Below, piece by piece: positions 1-8,276 of a stretch of DNA of 64,000 nt. The notes under the pieces are model-generated. The model ran no database searches and was not told where the DNA came from. It saw only the letters and a program-made list of their open reading frames with translations. How positions within the stretch are numbered: the stretch's first letter is position 1; every line of letters starts with the position of its first letter. Made by a program: the position numbers and the translations under genes. Source of the DNA: Sphingomonas sp. CBMAI 2297 (GTDB lineage: Bacteria > Pseudomonadota > Alphaproteobacteria > Sphingomonadales > Sphingomonadaceae); assembly GCF_029870595.1 (NCBI RefSeq), contig NZ_JAPDIR010000001.1, forward strand, positions 310,001 through 374,000. Direction: 5' to 3'.

Positions 1-2
1 TC

Positions 3-572
3 GCCGTGCCCGATGCCGCCAACTATGCTTCGGCGCGCGGGCTGGTCTTCTGGCATGGCCGCAACCGCTTCTGCGCCAATTGCGGCGCGTCCACCCGCAT
101 CACCCATGCCGGCTGGGCGCGGCACTGCCCCGATTGCGGCGCCGAGCATTTCCCGCGCGTCGAGCCGGTGGTGATCATGCTCGCCGAGCATGGCGACCGC
201 GCGCTGCTCGGCCGCCAGCCGAGCTGGCCGCCGGGCCGCTATTCGGCGCTGGCCGGTTTCCTCGAAGTGGGCGAGGCGATCGAAGAGGCGGTGCGCCGCG
301 AGACCTTCGAGGAAGCGGGGATCCGGCTGGGCGCGGTCCGCTATGTCGCCAGCCAGCCCTGGCCCTTCCCGGCATCGCTGATGGTCGCCTGTATCGGCGA
401 GGCGCTGAACGACGATATCCGCGTCGATGTGAACGAGCTGGAGGATGCGCGCTGGTTCACGCGCGCGGAAGCGGCGCTGGCGCTGGCCGGCGATCCCGCC
501 GCGCCCTTCCTGGGCCCGCCGCCCTATGCGATCGCCCATACGCTGCTGACGGCCTGGGTGGAGGGGGGCTAG
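3..572 (+). CDS. nudC: NADH pyrophosphatase NudC (5' end outside window)
   Basis: Nudix hydrolase that cleaves NADH/NAD+ and de-caps NAD-RNA. The visible part begins inside the protein and stays in frame to the window edge, so the N-terminal domain is missing; the family is normally about 260-310 aa. A zinc ribbon is visible (CANCG near residue 24 and CPDCG near residue 42), followed by a full Nudix box (G-x5-E-x7-RE-x2-EE-x-G) near residues 84-106. The NudC signature SQPWPFP follows the box at the expected distance. A GTG codon at position 6 could be mistaken for a start, but it lies in the middle of the family's conserved region. Confidence 0.93.
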   Translation, partial: AVPDAANYASARGLVFWHGRNRFCANCGASTRITHAGWARHCPDCGAEHFPRVEPVVIMLAEHGDRALLGRQPSWPPGRYSALAGFLEVGEAIEEAVRRETFEEAGIRLGAVRYVASQPWPFPASLMVACIGEALNDDIRVDVNELEDARWFTRAEAALALAGDPAAPFLGPPPYAIAHTLLTAWVEGG

Positions 573-621
573 CCTCCCCCTCTTCCCCTTCCCGGGAGGG
601 AGGGGAGTTTCAGCGGGGAGT

Positions 622-1146
622 TCAATCCTCCTCCACCGGCCGGGTCGCCCAGCTGGCGTGCAGCGTCGGCACGGTGAGGTAGAGCACGAACAGCATATAG
701 GTGAAGTTCGCGAGCTGCGCGATCAGCGCCTCGCGGCTCCAATGGTCGAGCAGCGTCAGGCCGAGCATCAGCCAGATGCCGATAAAGGTCGTGAAGCTCA
801 CCGTCGCGAAGCCCGCCAGGAAGGCGCGCTGGCGCAGCTGCCGGTCGAACTCGTCGACCAGCCTGGGGCCGCCCCAGGGCTTGATCGGCCCGAAGATCGG
901 CAGGAGCGTGCCCAGCACGAACCCCGCCGAGATCAGCGCATAGCCCGGATAGGTCCCGTCGGGCCGCGCCAGCCCCCAGGCCCAGCCGCCCAGGGCCAGG
1001 GCGAGCGCGAGGATCGGGATCCAGCGCAGATGGCGTCGGCGGACCTCGGCCCGGGCGAGCGCGGGGATGCCGGTGCGATCGGCGGCGGCGTCGAGCCGGG
1101 AGAACAGGCGCTGGTTGAAACGGGACATGTCGGCCTCCGGGATCAT
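622..1146 (-). CDS. Four-TM membrane protein paired with an XRE regulator
   Basis: I do not recognise the family. The 174-aa product has a short charged N-terminus (an Arg-rich stretch around residues 25-42) and then four hydrophobic segments, ending in an acidic tail. The start codon overlaps the stop of the upstream XRE regulator as ATGA, so the two are translationally coupled. A second ATG six codons downstream is an alternative start. Small regulator plus membrane-protein pairs of this layout are common in proteobacteria, but the role of this one is unknown. Confidence 0.75.
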   Translation of the reverse strand: MIPEADMSRFNQRLFSRLDAAADRTGIPALARAEVRRRHLRWIPILALALALGGWAWGLARPDGTYPGYALISAGFVLGTLLPIFGPIKPWGGPRLVDEFDRQLRQRAFLAGFATVSFTTFIGIWLMLGLTLLDHWSREALIAQLANFTYMLFVLYLTVPTLHASWATRPVEED

Positions 1147-1421
1147 TCGGCCGCGCGGCGCAGCGCCGACGCGACCGATTCGAAAGGAGTGAAGGAGAAG
1201 AGCAGCTCGACCGGCGCGTCGAACACCGCGGCGAGCTTCATGCCGAGCTCCAGGCTGGGGCTGTAGTCGCCGCGCTCGAGATAGCCGATCGTCTGGGGGT
1301 TCACCCCCACCGCTTCGGCCAGCGCGCGCCGGCTCATCCCGCGTTCGGCGCGGAACAGGGCAATACGGTTGTGGATCTGCGGCAATTTGACGACTCGGAA
1401 GATGATATATTGCTTATACAC
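1143..1421 (-). CDS. XRE-family helix-turn-helix regulator
   Basis: Small DNA-binding protein of the Cro/C1 type, 92 aa from the GTG start. The HTH covers about residues 16-70: R-x-R-G-x-SRRALAEAVGV, then NPQTIGYLERG as the recognition helix, then YSPSLELGMKLAAVF. This resembles the YozG/PadR-size stand-alone XRE regulators that sit before a membrane protein. The start is uncertain: a TTG at codon 13 would begin just before the IHNRIALFRAERG region. The AT-rich stretch just upstream (TATAAGCAATATA, 1406-1418) stands out in this GC-rich DNA and may hold the promoter or an autoregulatory operator. Confidence 0.85.
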   Translation of the reverse strand: MYKQYIIFRVVKLPQIHNRIALFRAERGMSRRALAEAVGVNPQTIGYLERGDYSPSLELGMKLAAVFDAPVELLFSFTPFESVASALRRAAE

Positions 1422-1506
1422 AACAAATCATCGCGTGAGTCAAGCGAGTGCCCGCCCCCTGAAGAGCATGTTCCGGTGGTGACCGAGTTGCCTCTGGTGT
1501 GAGTTG

Positions 1507-1905
1507 GGACGGATCGACATTCAGGCTAGGGGTGGGGCGTGGCGGAACATTTCGAACCAGCCTCCTCCGTCACCCTGAACTTGCTTGGCGCTTATCCCCT
1601 TGGGACAGGGCGTGCCCGATAGCCGTCATCCCCGCGCGAACGCTCTCCGGAAGTGCCAGGAATTCCTTGCGCCTGTGCCGCGCCTGGCCCTGGATCCCCG
1701 CCTGCGCGGGGATGACGGAATGGGGTGCACTTGTCTTTACGGGACAGGCGCCAGCTTGTTTCAGGATCCAAGGTGCCGCCGGCGATATCGCTGGTGGAGA
1801 ATTGGATGCCGGAACAAGCTCAGCATGACGGAGGGGAGAGGCTTCGACATGCGGCTTCCGTCCCTCGCCGCCGGGAACGGAAGGGACGGAGCTGAATGTC
1901 GATTG
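1507..1905. repeat. Composite intergenic repeat block
   Basis: The roughly 490 bp between the XRE gene and pheA holds no convincing gene. It is a mosaic of repeat pieces, including arms beginning CGTCATCCCC and ending GGGGATGACGG. A stretch at about 1635-1720 is nearly identical to one at about 12670-12755. The flanking motif GACGGATCGACATTC (about 1508-1522) recurs at 12421, and the TTATCCCCTTGGG motif recurs at 12584 and near 27822. The pattern suggests several short mobile or REP-like elements inserted next to each other. Confidence 0.75.
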
Positions 1906-1908
1906 GCC

Positions 1909-2811
1909 CTAGGCCCGTTCGCGCGCCTGGGCGTAGGTGCCGAGCACGCGCATCCACTTGGTGTGGAACTTCAGCTCCTCGAGCGCGCGGGCGACCGGCG
2001 CCTCGTCGGGGCTGCCGACGATGTCCGCATAGAATTCGGTCGCCGCGAAGCTGCCGCCGCGCTGGTAGCTCTCCAGCTTGGTCATGTTGACGCCATTGGT
2101 CGCGAAGCCGCCCAGCGCCTTGTAGAGCGCGGCGGGGACGTTCTTCACTTCGAAGACGAAGGTGGTCATGAACGGGGCCCCCGCTTCCCCGGCCCCCTCG
2201 GCGGCCAGCGGCTCGCGGGCGAGAATGACGAAGCGCGTCATGTTGTGCTCGGCATCGGCGATGTCGGCGCCCAGCGTCTGCAGGTCGTAGAGCGCGGCGG
2301 CGCCCGGGGGCGCCAGCGCGGCGACCGCCGGATCGCCGGCCTCCGCCACCATCGCGGCGGCGCCGGCCGTGTCGGGATAGGCGAGCGGCTGGATGCCCTG
2401 GGCCTTCAGCCAGTGGCGGCACTGGCCGAGCGCCTGGGGATGGCTCATCGCCTGGCGCACGCCTTCGACCGGGCCCAGCCCCATCAGGGCGTAGCGGATC
2501 GGCAGGAAATGCTCGCCGATGATCGACAGGCCCGATTCGGGCAGCAGGAAATGGATGTCGGCGACGCGGCCGTGCAGCGAATTCTCGATCGGGATCATCG
2601 CGCAGCCGGCACGGCCTTCCTTCACGGCGTCGATCGCGTCCTCGAACGAAAAGCAGGGGAGCGGCAGTCCGTCGGGGAAGCATTCGCGCACCGCGATGTG
2701 CGAATTGGCGCCGGGCGCGCCCTGGAAGGCGACGGCCCGCACGGGGGTCTTGGCGGCTGCCTCGGTCATCTCCGCGACGAGCTTTCTCGCCGGGCTCGCG
2801 AAATTCTCCAT
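1909..2811 (-). CDS. pheA: Prephenate dehydratase
   Basis: Converts prephenate to phenylpyruvate in phenylalanine synthesis. The 300-aa product is the monofunctional type with no chorismate mutase domain. The catalytic dehydratase domain spans roughly residues 22-205, with the opening VAFQGAPGANSH, the IPIENSLHGRV motif and the NMTRFVIL segment carrying the catalytic Thr-Arg-Phe. A C-terminal ACT domain (about residues 218-292) should bind Phe for feedback control; its usual ESRP motif is replaced by ESYQ. The gene stands alone and is divergent from the cytochrome gene. Confidence 0.95.
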   Translation of the reverse strand: MENFASPARKLVAEMTEAAAKTPVRAVAFQGAPGANSHIAVRECFPDGLPLPCFSFEDAIDAVKEGRAGCAMIPIENSLHGRVADIHFLLPESGLSIIGEHFLPIRYALMGLGPVEGVRQAMSHPQALGQCRHWLKAQGIQPLAYPDTAGAAAMVAEAGDPAVAALAPPGAAALYDLQTLGADIADAEHNMTRFVILAREPLAAEGAGEAGAPFMTTFVFEVKNVPAALYKALGGFATNGVNMTKLESYQRGGSFAATEFYADIVGSPDEAPVARALEELKFHTKWMRVLGTYAQARERA

Positions 2812-2913
2812 AATGGCCGGGCGCTAGCCGCCGAACCTCGCACTCGCAAGCCCCGCTTGCTTTAGTTGCGGTGCCGGTTTTAAAGGAACGCAATTTTTCC
2901 GCAGGGGCATTTC

Positions 2914-3582
2914 ATGGACAATCGCTTCAATACGATCGCGGGCTGGGCACTTGCGGGCGGCATTGCCGCGCTCGGGCTTTCGATCGCCGGCGGCATGCTG
3001 TTCCATGGCGAGCGTCCCGAGCACATGGGCTATGTGATCGAGGGCGTCGAGGAAGGCGGCGAGAGCGGCGCCGCGGCGGTCGAGCCGATCGCGGTGCGCC
3101 TGGCCAAGGCCGATGTCGCCAAGGGCGAGGCCTCGTTCAAGAAGTGCATGGCCTGCCACACGATCAACCAGGGCGGCGCGAACGGTATCGGCCCCAATCT
3201 CTACGGCACGATGGGCGAGGGCATCGCCCAGGGCAAGGCCGGCTTCGCCTTCTCCGATGCGCTCAAGGCCGTGGGCGGCAATTGGGACTTCGACAAGATG
3301 GACGCGTGGCTGTCCAACCCGCGCAAGTTCGCCTCGGGCACCAAGATGACCTTTGCGGGCATCGCGGACGGCCAGGAGCGCGCGAACGTGATCGCCTATC
3401 TGAACGCGCAGGGCTCGAACCTGCCGCTGCCGGCGGCCCCGGCCGCCGGCGCGGCGCCCGCTCCGGCGGAGGGCAATGCGACCGACGCGCACGCCGCCGG
3501 CGGCAACGCGGCGGCTCCGGCCGAGGCCGCGCCCGCCAAGGATCCCGCCGCCAAGCCGCCGGTGGAGAAGAAGGGCGCCTGA
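2914..3582 (+). CDS. Membrane-anchored class I cytochrome c
   Basis: Electron carrier of the c552/CycM type on the periplasmic face of the inner membrane. An uncleaved N-terminal helix (about residues 9-30) acts as anchor. The heme motif CMACH lies near residue 79, and the Met ligand sits in TKMTFAG near residue 145. A long Ala/Pro-rich tail follows (about residues 170-222) and ends in PVEKKGA; it looks disordered. The tail is longer than in classic CycM. A strong terminator follows directly, so the gene is probably monocistronic. Confidence 0.92.
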   Translation: MDNRFNTIAGWALAGGIAALGLSIAGGMLFHGERPEHMGYVIEGVEEGGESGAAAVEPIAVRLAKADVAKGEASFKKCMACHTINQGGANGIGPNLYGTMGEGIAQGKAGFAFSDALKAVGGNWDFDKMDAWLSNPRKFASGTKMTFAGIADGQERANVIAYLNAQGSNLPLPAAPAAGAAPAPAEGNATDAHAAGGNAAAPAEAAPAKDPAAKPPVEKKGA

Positions 3583-3609
3583 GGGCGCGCGCACGGATCG
3601 GATGCACGG

Positions 3610-3644
3610 GGCGCCGCGAAGCATTTCGCGGCGCCTTTTCTTTT
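3610..3644 (+). terminator. Rho-independent terminator after cytochrome c gene
   Basis: A perfect 11-bp stem (3610-3620 with 3625-3635, GGCGCCGCGAA arm) with a GCAT loop is followed by TTTTCTTTT. It lies 28 bp after the cytochrome stop codon. Confidence 0.9.
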
Positions 3645-3714
3645 CCGGCAGGACGGCGTGGCGGTCTTCGCGCCGCTGCTGGACGGGTTCGGCCCGGCCT
3701 GGCTAGGGAAGGCG

Positions 3715-4110
3715 ATGGCCTCGCACCTTTCCCCCGAACTCGCTATCCGCATGCGCCGCGCCGCGTTCAACCGGGCGCTGGCCGAGGCCGATCTCGCTGC
3801 GATCGGCCCGCTCCTCGCGCCCGATGTCGTGCTGGTCGCCGGCACCGATTCGGCGGTGATCGCCGGCCGCAAGGCGCAGCTGCTCGCCTGGAAGCGGGAA
3901 TTCGCGGCGCCCGATCGCGCCGTCTATGCGCGCACGCCGGAAGCGATCACGCTTTCCCCGGTGGCGCCGATCGCCTTCGAGCACGGGGCCTGGCAGGGCG
4001 TGTCGTCGCGAAACGGCGCGATCGAGGCGGCGGGCGCCTATACCGCCAAATGGCGCGAGCGCGGCGGCGAATGGCTGATCGAGGCCGAGCTCTATCTCAC
4101 GCTCGCCTGA
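3715..4110 (+). CDS. SnoaL/NTF2-like (DUF4440-type) protein
   Basis: Small 131-aa cone-fold protein of the NTF2-like superfamily. It begins with a helix and the ALAEADLAAIGPLLAPDVVLVAG pattern in pieces typical of DUF4440, and ends with the KWRERGGEWLIEAELYL strand pair. The substrate is unknown. I chose the ATG at 3715 because AGGGAAGG lies four bases upstream; an in-frame GTG at 3658 would add 19 residues but has no clear ribosome-binding site and sits just behind the terminator. Confidence 0.75.
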   Translation: MASHLSPELAIRMRRAAFNRALAEADLAAIGPLLAPDVVLVAGTDSAVIAGRKAQLLAWKREFAAPDRAVYARTPEAITLSPVAPIAFEHGAWQGVSSRNGAIEAAGAYTAKWRERGGEWLIEAELYLTLA

Positions 4111-4204
4111 ATGGTGCGGCGCGGCAAAATGTAACGCACGGTAAGCCGGTGCGAAGCCTGGGTTTTCGCAAAAACCCTCTCCTTCTCCGCAGATTCCGCG
4201 TGAC

Positions 4205-4798
4205 TTGCCGCGAACGCTTTCGGTACCGTTATGGTTATTGGGCCGTAAAGGCCGGAAGGATCGGGTCGCCTTGTTGCTTGCTCTCGCCCTGTTGGCGATA
4301 GTTCCGGGATCTGCTGAGGTACCGATCCTGGCGGCCGACACCCGCTTCGCGCCAGGCACCGAGGACAGCGCCGTCGCCCGCACCGTCGGCGGAATCGCGA
4401 GCTATACGCGCTGGCCGGAGCCGATACCCACCCTGCATGTCTGCGTCGCTGGTGCAGTGCACCATGCCGACCGGCTGGGCGAGGCGGCGCGCACGGCGGG
4501 CCGGCCGGTGGCGGTGCGCCGCCTTGGCGTCGGCACGGCGCTGGCCGGCTGCGACCTTCTCTATCTCGGGGCGATGCGGCCGGCCGAGAGTCTGGGCATG
4601 ATCCGCGCGACGCACGGGCGCGCGATACTATCGATCGCCGAATCCGATCCGGCATGCCGTGGCGGCGCGATGTTCTGCCTCGCGGTGGGCGCCTCGTCGC
4701 TCAGCTTCCGGATCAACATCGATGCGATCTCGCGCAGCACGTTGCGCGTCGATCCGCGCGTGCAGCGCGTGGCAACCCTGACGGGAGGGGGAAACTGA
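4205..4798 (+). CDS. yfiR: YfiR-family periplasmic repressor of a diguanylate cyclase
   Basis: Periplasmic inhibitor of the membrane diguanylate cyclase encoded next. A signal peptide (RVALLLALALLAIV) opens the protein. The mature part carries the YfiR/DUF4154 pattern with four Cys: two in HVCVAG and AGCDLLYLG, and a C-x6-C pair near the C-terminus, which matches the spacing of the structural disulfide in Pseudomonas YfiR. The start is uncertain: TTG at 4205 or TTG at 4238, neither with a strong ribosome-binding site. The stop overlaps the yfiN start as TGATG. A hairpin at 4160-4177 lies in the leader. Confidence 0.88.
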   Translation: MPRTLSVPLWLLGRKGRKDRVALLLALALLAIVPGSAEVPILAADTRFAPGTEDSAVARTVGGIASYTRWPEPIPTLHVCVAGAVHHADRLGEAARTAGRPVAVRRLGVGTALAGCDLLYLGAMRPAESLGMIRATHGRAILSIAESDPACRGGAMFCLAVGASSLSFRINIDAISRSTLRVDPRVQRVATLTGGGN

Positions 4799-6027
4799 TG
4801 GCGGGTCCTACGCAATTGCCGAGCGTGCGCCAGGTGCTCTCGAGGGTGCATTTCCGCGTCACCCTGGTCGCCGTGGCGATCGCCGGGCTCACCGTGATGC
4901 TCACCGGCTTCGCGGCGCTCGGCATCTATGCCCGGCAGAACCTCGAGCTGATCGCCCAGACGGCGAGCTACAGCGTCGCGCCCGCGCTGGTGTTCGACGA
5001 TCCCGACGCGGCCAGGCTCACCATCGAGCCGCTGGCGGAGAGCCCGGGCGTGGCGGGTATCGTGGTGTTCGGCCCGTCCGCACGCCCCTTTGCCGAGCGC
5101 GCCAAGGCGACGCTGGCCGCCGGCTCGTCGATCGGATGGGTGGCGAAATCGCTGTTCTTTCCCCGGCCGGTCGCCGCGCCGGTCACGCAGGGCGGCCGGG
5201 TGATCGGGGAGGTCCGGGTCGAGGGCGATGCCTCGATCGTTGCCGGCTATATCCGTGCCGGGCTGCTCGGCGGCCTGGCCTGCCTCCTCGTCACCGCGAT
5301 CGCCACGTCGCTGCTCGCGCGGCGACTGCAAGAGGAGATCGCCGCGCCGCTCCAGGCCATGGCCGCCGTCGCGCATGCCGTGCGCGTGGGGCGCGCCTTC
5401 GATCGCCGCGCGCCCAGCGCGAGCATTCGCGAGATCGATTCGCTGCGCGACGACTTCAACGCCCTGCTCGCCGAGCTGGAGGAATGGCATCATCGCATGC
5501 GCGACGAGAATGCCGCGCTCAGCCACCAGGCGACGCACGATCCGCTCACCGGGCTGCCCAACCGGGCATTGCTGGAGCAGGAGCTTTCGGCGGCGCTGGA
5601 GCGCGCCCGGCGCGAGGGCACCAGCTTCGCGCTGCTCTATGCCGATGGCGACGGCTTCAAGGCGATCAACGACGCCTATGGCCATGCGGCGGGGGACGCG
5701 GTGCTGGTCGCGATCGGGCGCCGGCTGCGCAAGGGCCTGCGCGCCAGCGACATCGCGGCGCGGCTCGGCGGCGACGAGTTCGCCATCCTGCTCGCGGCGC
5801 CGAGCGGGGCGGAGGCGGTGGCGCGCGCCAGCGAAGGGATCGCGCGCCAGATGGCCGCGCCGATCGCGCTGCCCGGCGGCGAGCAGGTGGTGGTGGGGCT
5901 GACGCTGGGCGCCGCCGTCTATCCGCGCGACGGCGAGGATCTGGCGGCCCTGGTCCATCATGCGGACCTCGCGATGCTCACCGCCAAGCAGGGACGCCCC
6001 CAACCTCGAAAGGAAGGCAGGAAATGA
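4798..6027 (+). CDS. yfiN: YfiN-like membrane diguanylate cyclase
   Basis: Makes c-di-GMP from two GTP. The 409-aa protein has a first TM helix at about residues 20-42, a periplasmic sensor of the CHASE8 type (about 45-148), a second TM at about 152-172, a HAMP segment and a GGDEF domain from about 245. The active site GGDEF is intact near residue 323 and is preceded by an RxxD inhibitory site (RASD) at the standard five-residue spacing, so product inhibition is expected. It follows yfiR and overlaps yfiB, giving the complete YfiBNR module that links envelope stress to surface attachment in Pseudomonas. Confidence 0.93.
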   Translation: MAGPTQLPSVRQVLSRVHFRVTLVAVAIAGLTVMLTGFAALGIYARQNLELIAQTASYSVAPALVFDDPDAARLTIEPLAESPGVAGIVVFGPSARPFAERAKATLAAGSSIGWVAKSLFFPRPVAAPVTQGGRVIGEVRVEGDASIVAGYIRAGLLGGLACLLVTAIATSLLARRLQEEIAAPLQAMAAVAHAVRVGRAFDRRAPSASIREIDSLRDDFNALLAELEEWHHRMRDENAALSHQATHDPLTGLPNRALLEQELSAALERARREGTSFALLYADGDGFKAINDAYGHAAGDAVLVAIGRRLRKGLRASDIAARLGGDEFAILLAAPSGAEAVARASEGIARQMAAPIALPGGEQVVVGLTLGAAVYPRDGEDLAALVHHADLAMLTAKQGRPQPRKEGRK

Positions 6028-6515
6028 AGCTCGCCGGATATGGTCCCTTGCTTGCGCTGCTGGCGCTGCTGCTGGCCGGCTGCCAGGCGTCGATGCGCCC
6101 CAAGCCGCTCTGGACCGCGCCCCAGATCGAAGCGATGCGCGCCGCCGGCTTCGTGCAGACCGATCGCGGCTGGGAGCTCAGCGTCGCCGACCGCCTGCTC
6201 TTCGCGTCGGACGAGAGCCGGGTCGACGAGAAGCAGGCCGTGGTGATCGCGCGCATCGCGAGCAACCTGCAGGCGGTGGAGATCCGCCACGCCACGATCG
6301 AGGGGCATGCCGACATCACCGGCACCCGCCACCACAATCTGGTCCTGTCGGGGCAACGCGCCCGGGCGGTCGCCAATGTGTTCGTCGGCGCGGGTTTCGA
6401 TCGCGACAATATCCGCGCCGAGGGGCTGGGCGATCGCTATCCGATCGAGGACAATCGCACGGCCGAGGGGCGGCAGGAGAATCGCCGGGTGGTGATCCTC
6501 CTCACCGCGCCTTGA
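6024..6515 (+). CDS. yfiB: YfiB-like OmpA-family lipoprotein
   Basis: Outer-membrane lipoprotein that in the Pseudomonas system sequesters YfiR and so releases YfiN. A lipoprotein signal ends in LLAGC with Cys20. The OmpA/peptidoglycan-binding domain covers about residues 55-160, with the EGHADITG segment and the N-x2-LS-x2-RA helix followed by GLGDRYPI and ENRRVVI. The start overlaps the yfiN stop by four bases (ATGA), and AGGAAGG lies just upstream. At 163 aa it is of normal size for YfiB. Confidence 0.92.
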   Translation: MKLAGYGPLLALLALLLAGCQASMRPKPLWTAPQIEAMRAAGFVQTDRGWELSVADRLLFASDESRVDEKQAVVIARIASNLQAVEIRHATIEGHADITGTRHHNLVLSGQRARAVANVFVGAGFDRDNIRAEGLGDRYPIEDNRTAEGRQENRRVVILLTAP

Positions 6516-6520
6516 GCGCG

Positions 6521-6544
6521 CCGGCCGGATCGCTTTCCGGCCGG
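6521..6544. terminator. Hairpin between convergent genes
   Basis: The arms CCGGCCGGA (6521-6529) and TCCGGCCGG (6536-6544) form a stable stem between the convergent yfiB and LOG-family genes. There is no clear T run on either side, so the terminator call is tentative. Confidence 0.45.
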
Positions 6545-6549
6545 ATGGC

Positions 6550-7458
6550 CTATTCCGGCTTGTCGATCCCGGGCCGCGGGCGGGCGATCACCGTGTGGTC
6601 CTTGCCCTTCCAGAAATCCTGGACGATCCGCCAGCCCTCTTCCGCGGTCTCGCAGAAATGGAACAGGTCGAGGTCCTTGGGCGAGATGACGCCTTCCTCG
6701 ACCAGTGCCTCGAAATCGACGACCCGGTTCCAGAAGTCCTTGCCGTAGAACAGCACCGGGATCGGCGCGATCTTGCCGGTCTGGATCAGCGTCAGCAGCT
6801 CGAACGATTCGTCGAAGGTGCCGAAGCCGCCGGGGAACACCGCCACCGCGCGCGCATGCAGCAGGAAGTGCATCTTGCGGAGCGCGAAATAATGGAACTG
6901 CATCGACAGGCCCGGCGTCACATAGGGGTTCGGCGCCTGCTCATGAGGCAGCAGGATGTTGAGGCCGATCGTGTCCGCGCCCACGTCGCGCGCGCCGCGA
7001 TTCGCCGCTTCCATGATCGACGGGCCGCCGCCCGAGGTGACGACGAAGTGGCGGTTCCCGGCTTCATCGAGCGGGAAGTTCGACGCGAGCTGGGCAAGCT
7101 CGCGGGCGACGTCGTAATATTTGGATTTCTCGACCAGCCGCTCGGCGATCTTCTTCTGCTGCTCGGTCTCCGCCAGCGCGAGCAGCGCGGTCGCCTTGCT
7201 CGGCTCGGGGATGCGCGCCGATCCGTAGACGACGAAGGTCGACTTGATGTGCGCCTCGTCGAGCAGCAGCTGCGGCTTGAGCAGCTCCAGCTGGAAGCGC
7301 ACGGGCCGCAGGTCCTCGCGCAGCAGGAAGTCCATGTCCTGGAAGGCGAGGCGGTAGGCGGGGTGCTCGGTCTGCGGGGTGCCGGTGGCGGTGTTGGCGT
7401 TCTGCACTTCCTGCTGGGCAGGGCGGAAGACGCGGCTCGGAACTCTCGTATCGCTCAT
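6550..7458 (-). CDS. LOG-family Rossmann-fold protein (TIGR00730-like)
   Basis: Member of the LOG family, which includes cytokinin riboside 5'-monophosphate phosphoribohydrolases. The signature GGGPSIMEAANRGA and the PGGFGTFDE motif (PGG-x-GT-x2-E) are both intact. At 302 aa the protein is much longer than the roughly 190-aa plant-type LOG enzymes, with about 85 extra residues at the N-terminus, as in the long nucleotide-hydrolase branch. The ATG at 7458 (MSDTRV) fits; an upstream ATG at 7494 abuts the neighbouring stop. It follows the extensin-like gene in the same direction. The physiological nucleotide is not known. Confidence 0.9.
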   Translation of the reverse strand: MSDTRVPSRVFRPAQQEVQNANTATGTPQTEHPAYRLAFQDMDFLLREDLRPVRFQLELLKPQLLLDEAHIKSTFVVYGSARIPEPSKATALLALAETEQQKKIAERLVEKSKYYDVARELAQLASNFPLDEAGNRHFVVTSGGGPSIMEAANRGARDVGADTIGLNILLPHEQAPNPYVTPGLSMQFHYFALRKMHFLLHARAVAVFPGGFGTFDESFELLTLIQTGKIAPIPVLFYGKDFWNRVVDFEALVEEGVISPKDLDLFHFCETAEEGWRIVQDFWKGKDHTVIARPRPGIDKPE

Positions 7459-7494
7459 TTCGCCCGGCTTAGGCCCAATGCGGACGCGCTGCAA

Positions 7495-8169
7495 TCAGCG
7501 GCAGAACGGGCCCCGCCCCATGTCGAGATGGAGATGGTTGTAATGCGCCGCGTTGTAATCGGGGCTCAGCACCGTGGCGAAGCGCTTGCAGGCCGATCCG
7601 TGGATCGTCTCGAGAAAGGCGCGCACCTGGCCGTCGCCGCTGCGCCAGTCGCGCTCGATCGTGATGCGTCGCCCGTCCGCCAGCACGAAGCCCGACACGT
7701 CGACCGCATTGGCCAGCCCGTGCTCGGACATGCGCTGCGCCGATGCCGCGCCGTTGCCGATGATGCCGCGGCACGAATAGGTGCCATAGGTCTCGACCCT
7801 GACCAGATCGCTGCCCAGCATCTGCCGCGCCGCCGGGGCGACGGCGAAGCGCACCCAGGCGGTGAAGCTGCGCGCCAGCCCGCATTTCATCGATTTCAGC
7901 CCGGTCACCGGCACGCCGATGTCGAGCAATTGTACCGCGCCGGTGACGACGCAGCCGCCGCCGAAGTCGCGATCGGGGAGCGCCGAATAGCGCACCCGCT
8001 CGCGCGACAGGTCGGCGAAGCATTGCTGCGTCTCGCGCGGCGTCGGGCCGTTCAGCGTGACCGGGCCGCCGGGCCGCTCGCGAATCGGGGCGGGGGCGGG
8101 GCGATCGCCGCCGCCGCCGAACAGGCAGCCGGAAAGCAGCAGGGGCAGGAACAGGGCAAAAACGCGCAT
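7495..8169 (-). CDS. Extensin-like C-terminal domain lipoprotein
   Basis: Predicted lipoprotein of 224 aa: the signal ends LLLSGC with Cys15. The rest matches the bacterial extensin-like C-terminal family (Pfam 06904 type). This shares a fold pattern with D-Ala-D-Ala peptidases of the VanY/LAS kind: SEHGLANAVDVSGF supplies an H-x6-D pair and the C-terminal HYNHLHLDMG supplies the last His. Six Cys in the mature part suggest disulfides. A role in murein processing is inferred only from these motifs. Confidence 0.85.
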   Translation of the reverse strand: MRVFALFLPLLLSGCLFGGGGDRPAPAPIRERPGGPVTLNGPTPRETQQCFADLSRERVRYSALPDRDFGGGCVVTGAVQLLDIGVPVTGLKSMKCGLARSFTAWVRFAVAPAARQMLGSDLVRVETYGTYSCRGIIGNGAASAQRMSEHGLANAVDVSGFVLADGRRITIERDWRSGDGQVRAFLETIHGSACKRFATVLSPDYNAAHYNHLHLDMGRGPFCR

Positions 8170-8243
8170 GGTGGGCGCATAGCATCATCGGCGCGCGCCA
8201 TGGTCAACGCCACAAATGTTCGCCGATCCGCCCTTTCGCGCAA

Positions 8244-8271
8244 TTGACTTTGCCGGGCGTGCCGCTAGGGC
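8244..8271 (+). promoter_or_regulatory. Candidate sigma-70 promoter for serC-serA
   Basis: TTGACT at 8244-8249 is followed after 16 bases by TAGGGC at 8266-8271. The -35 box is good and the -10 box weak. It lies just before the structured leader of serC, which supports the assignment. Confidence 0.45.
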
Positions 8272-8276
8272 CGTCG

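Noticed and set aside
1585-2865. Long open frame on the plus strand across the repeat block and pheA
   Set aside because: It is antisense to a clear prephenate dehydratase and its translation is a GC-rich shadow without any motif.
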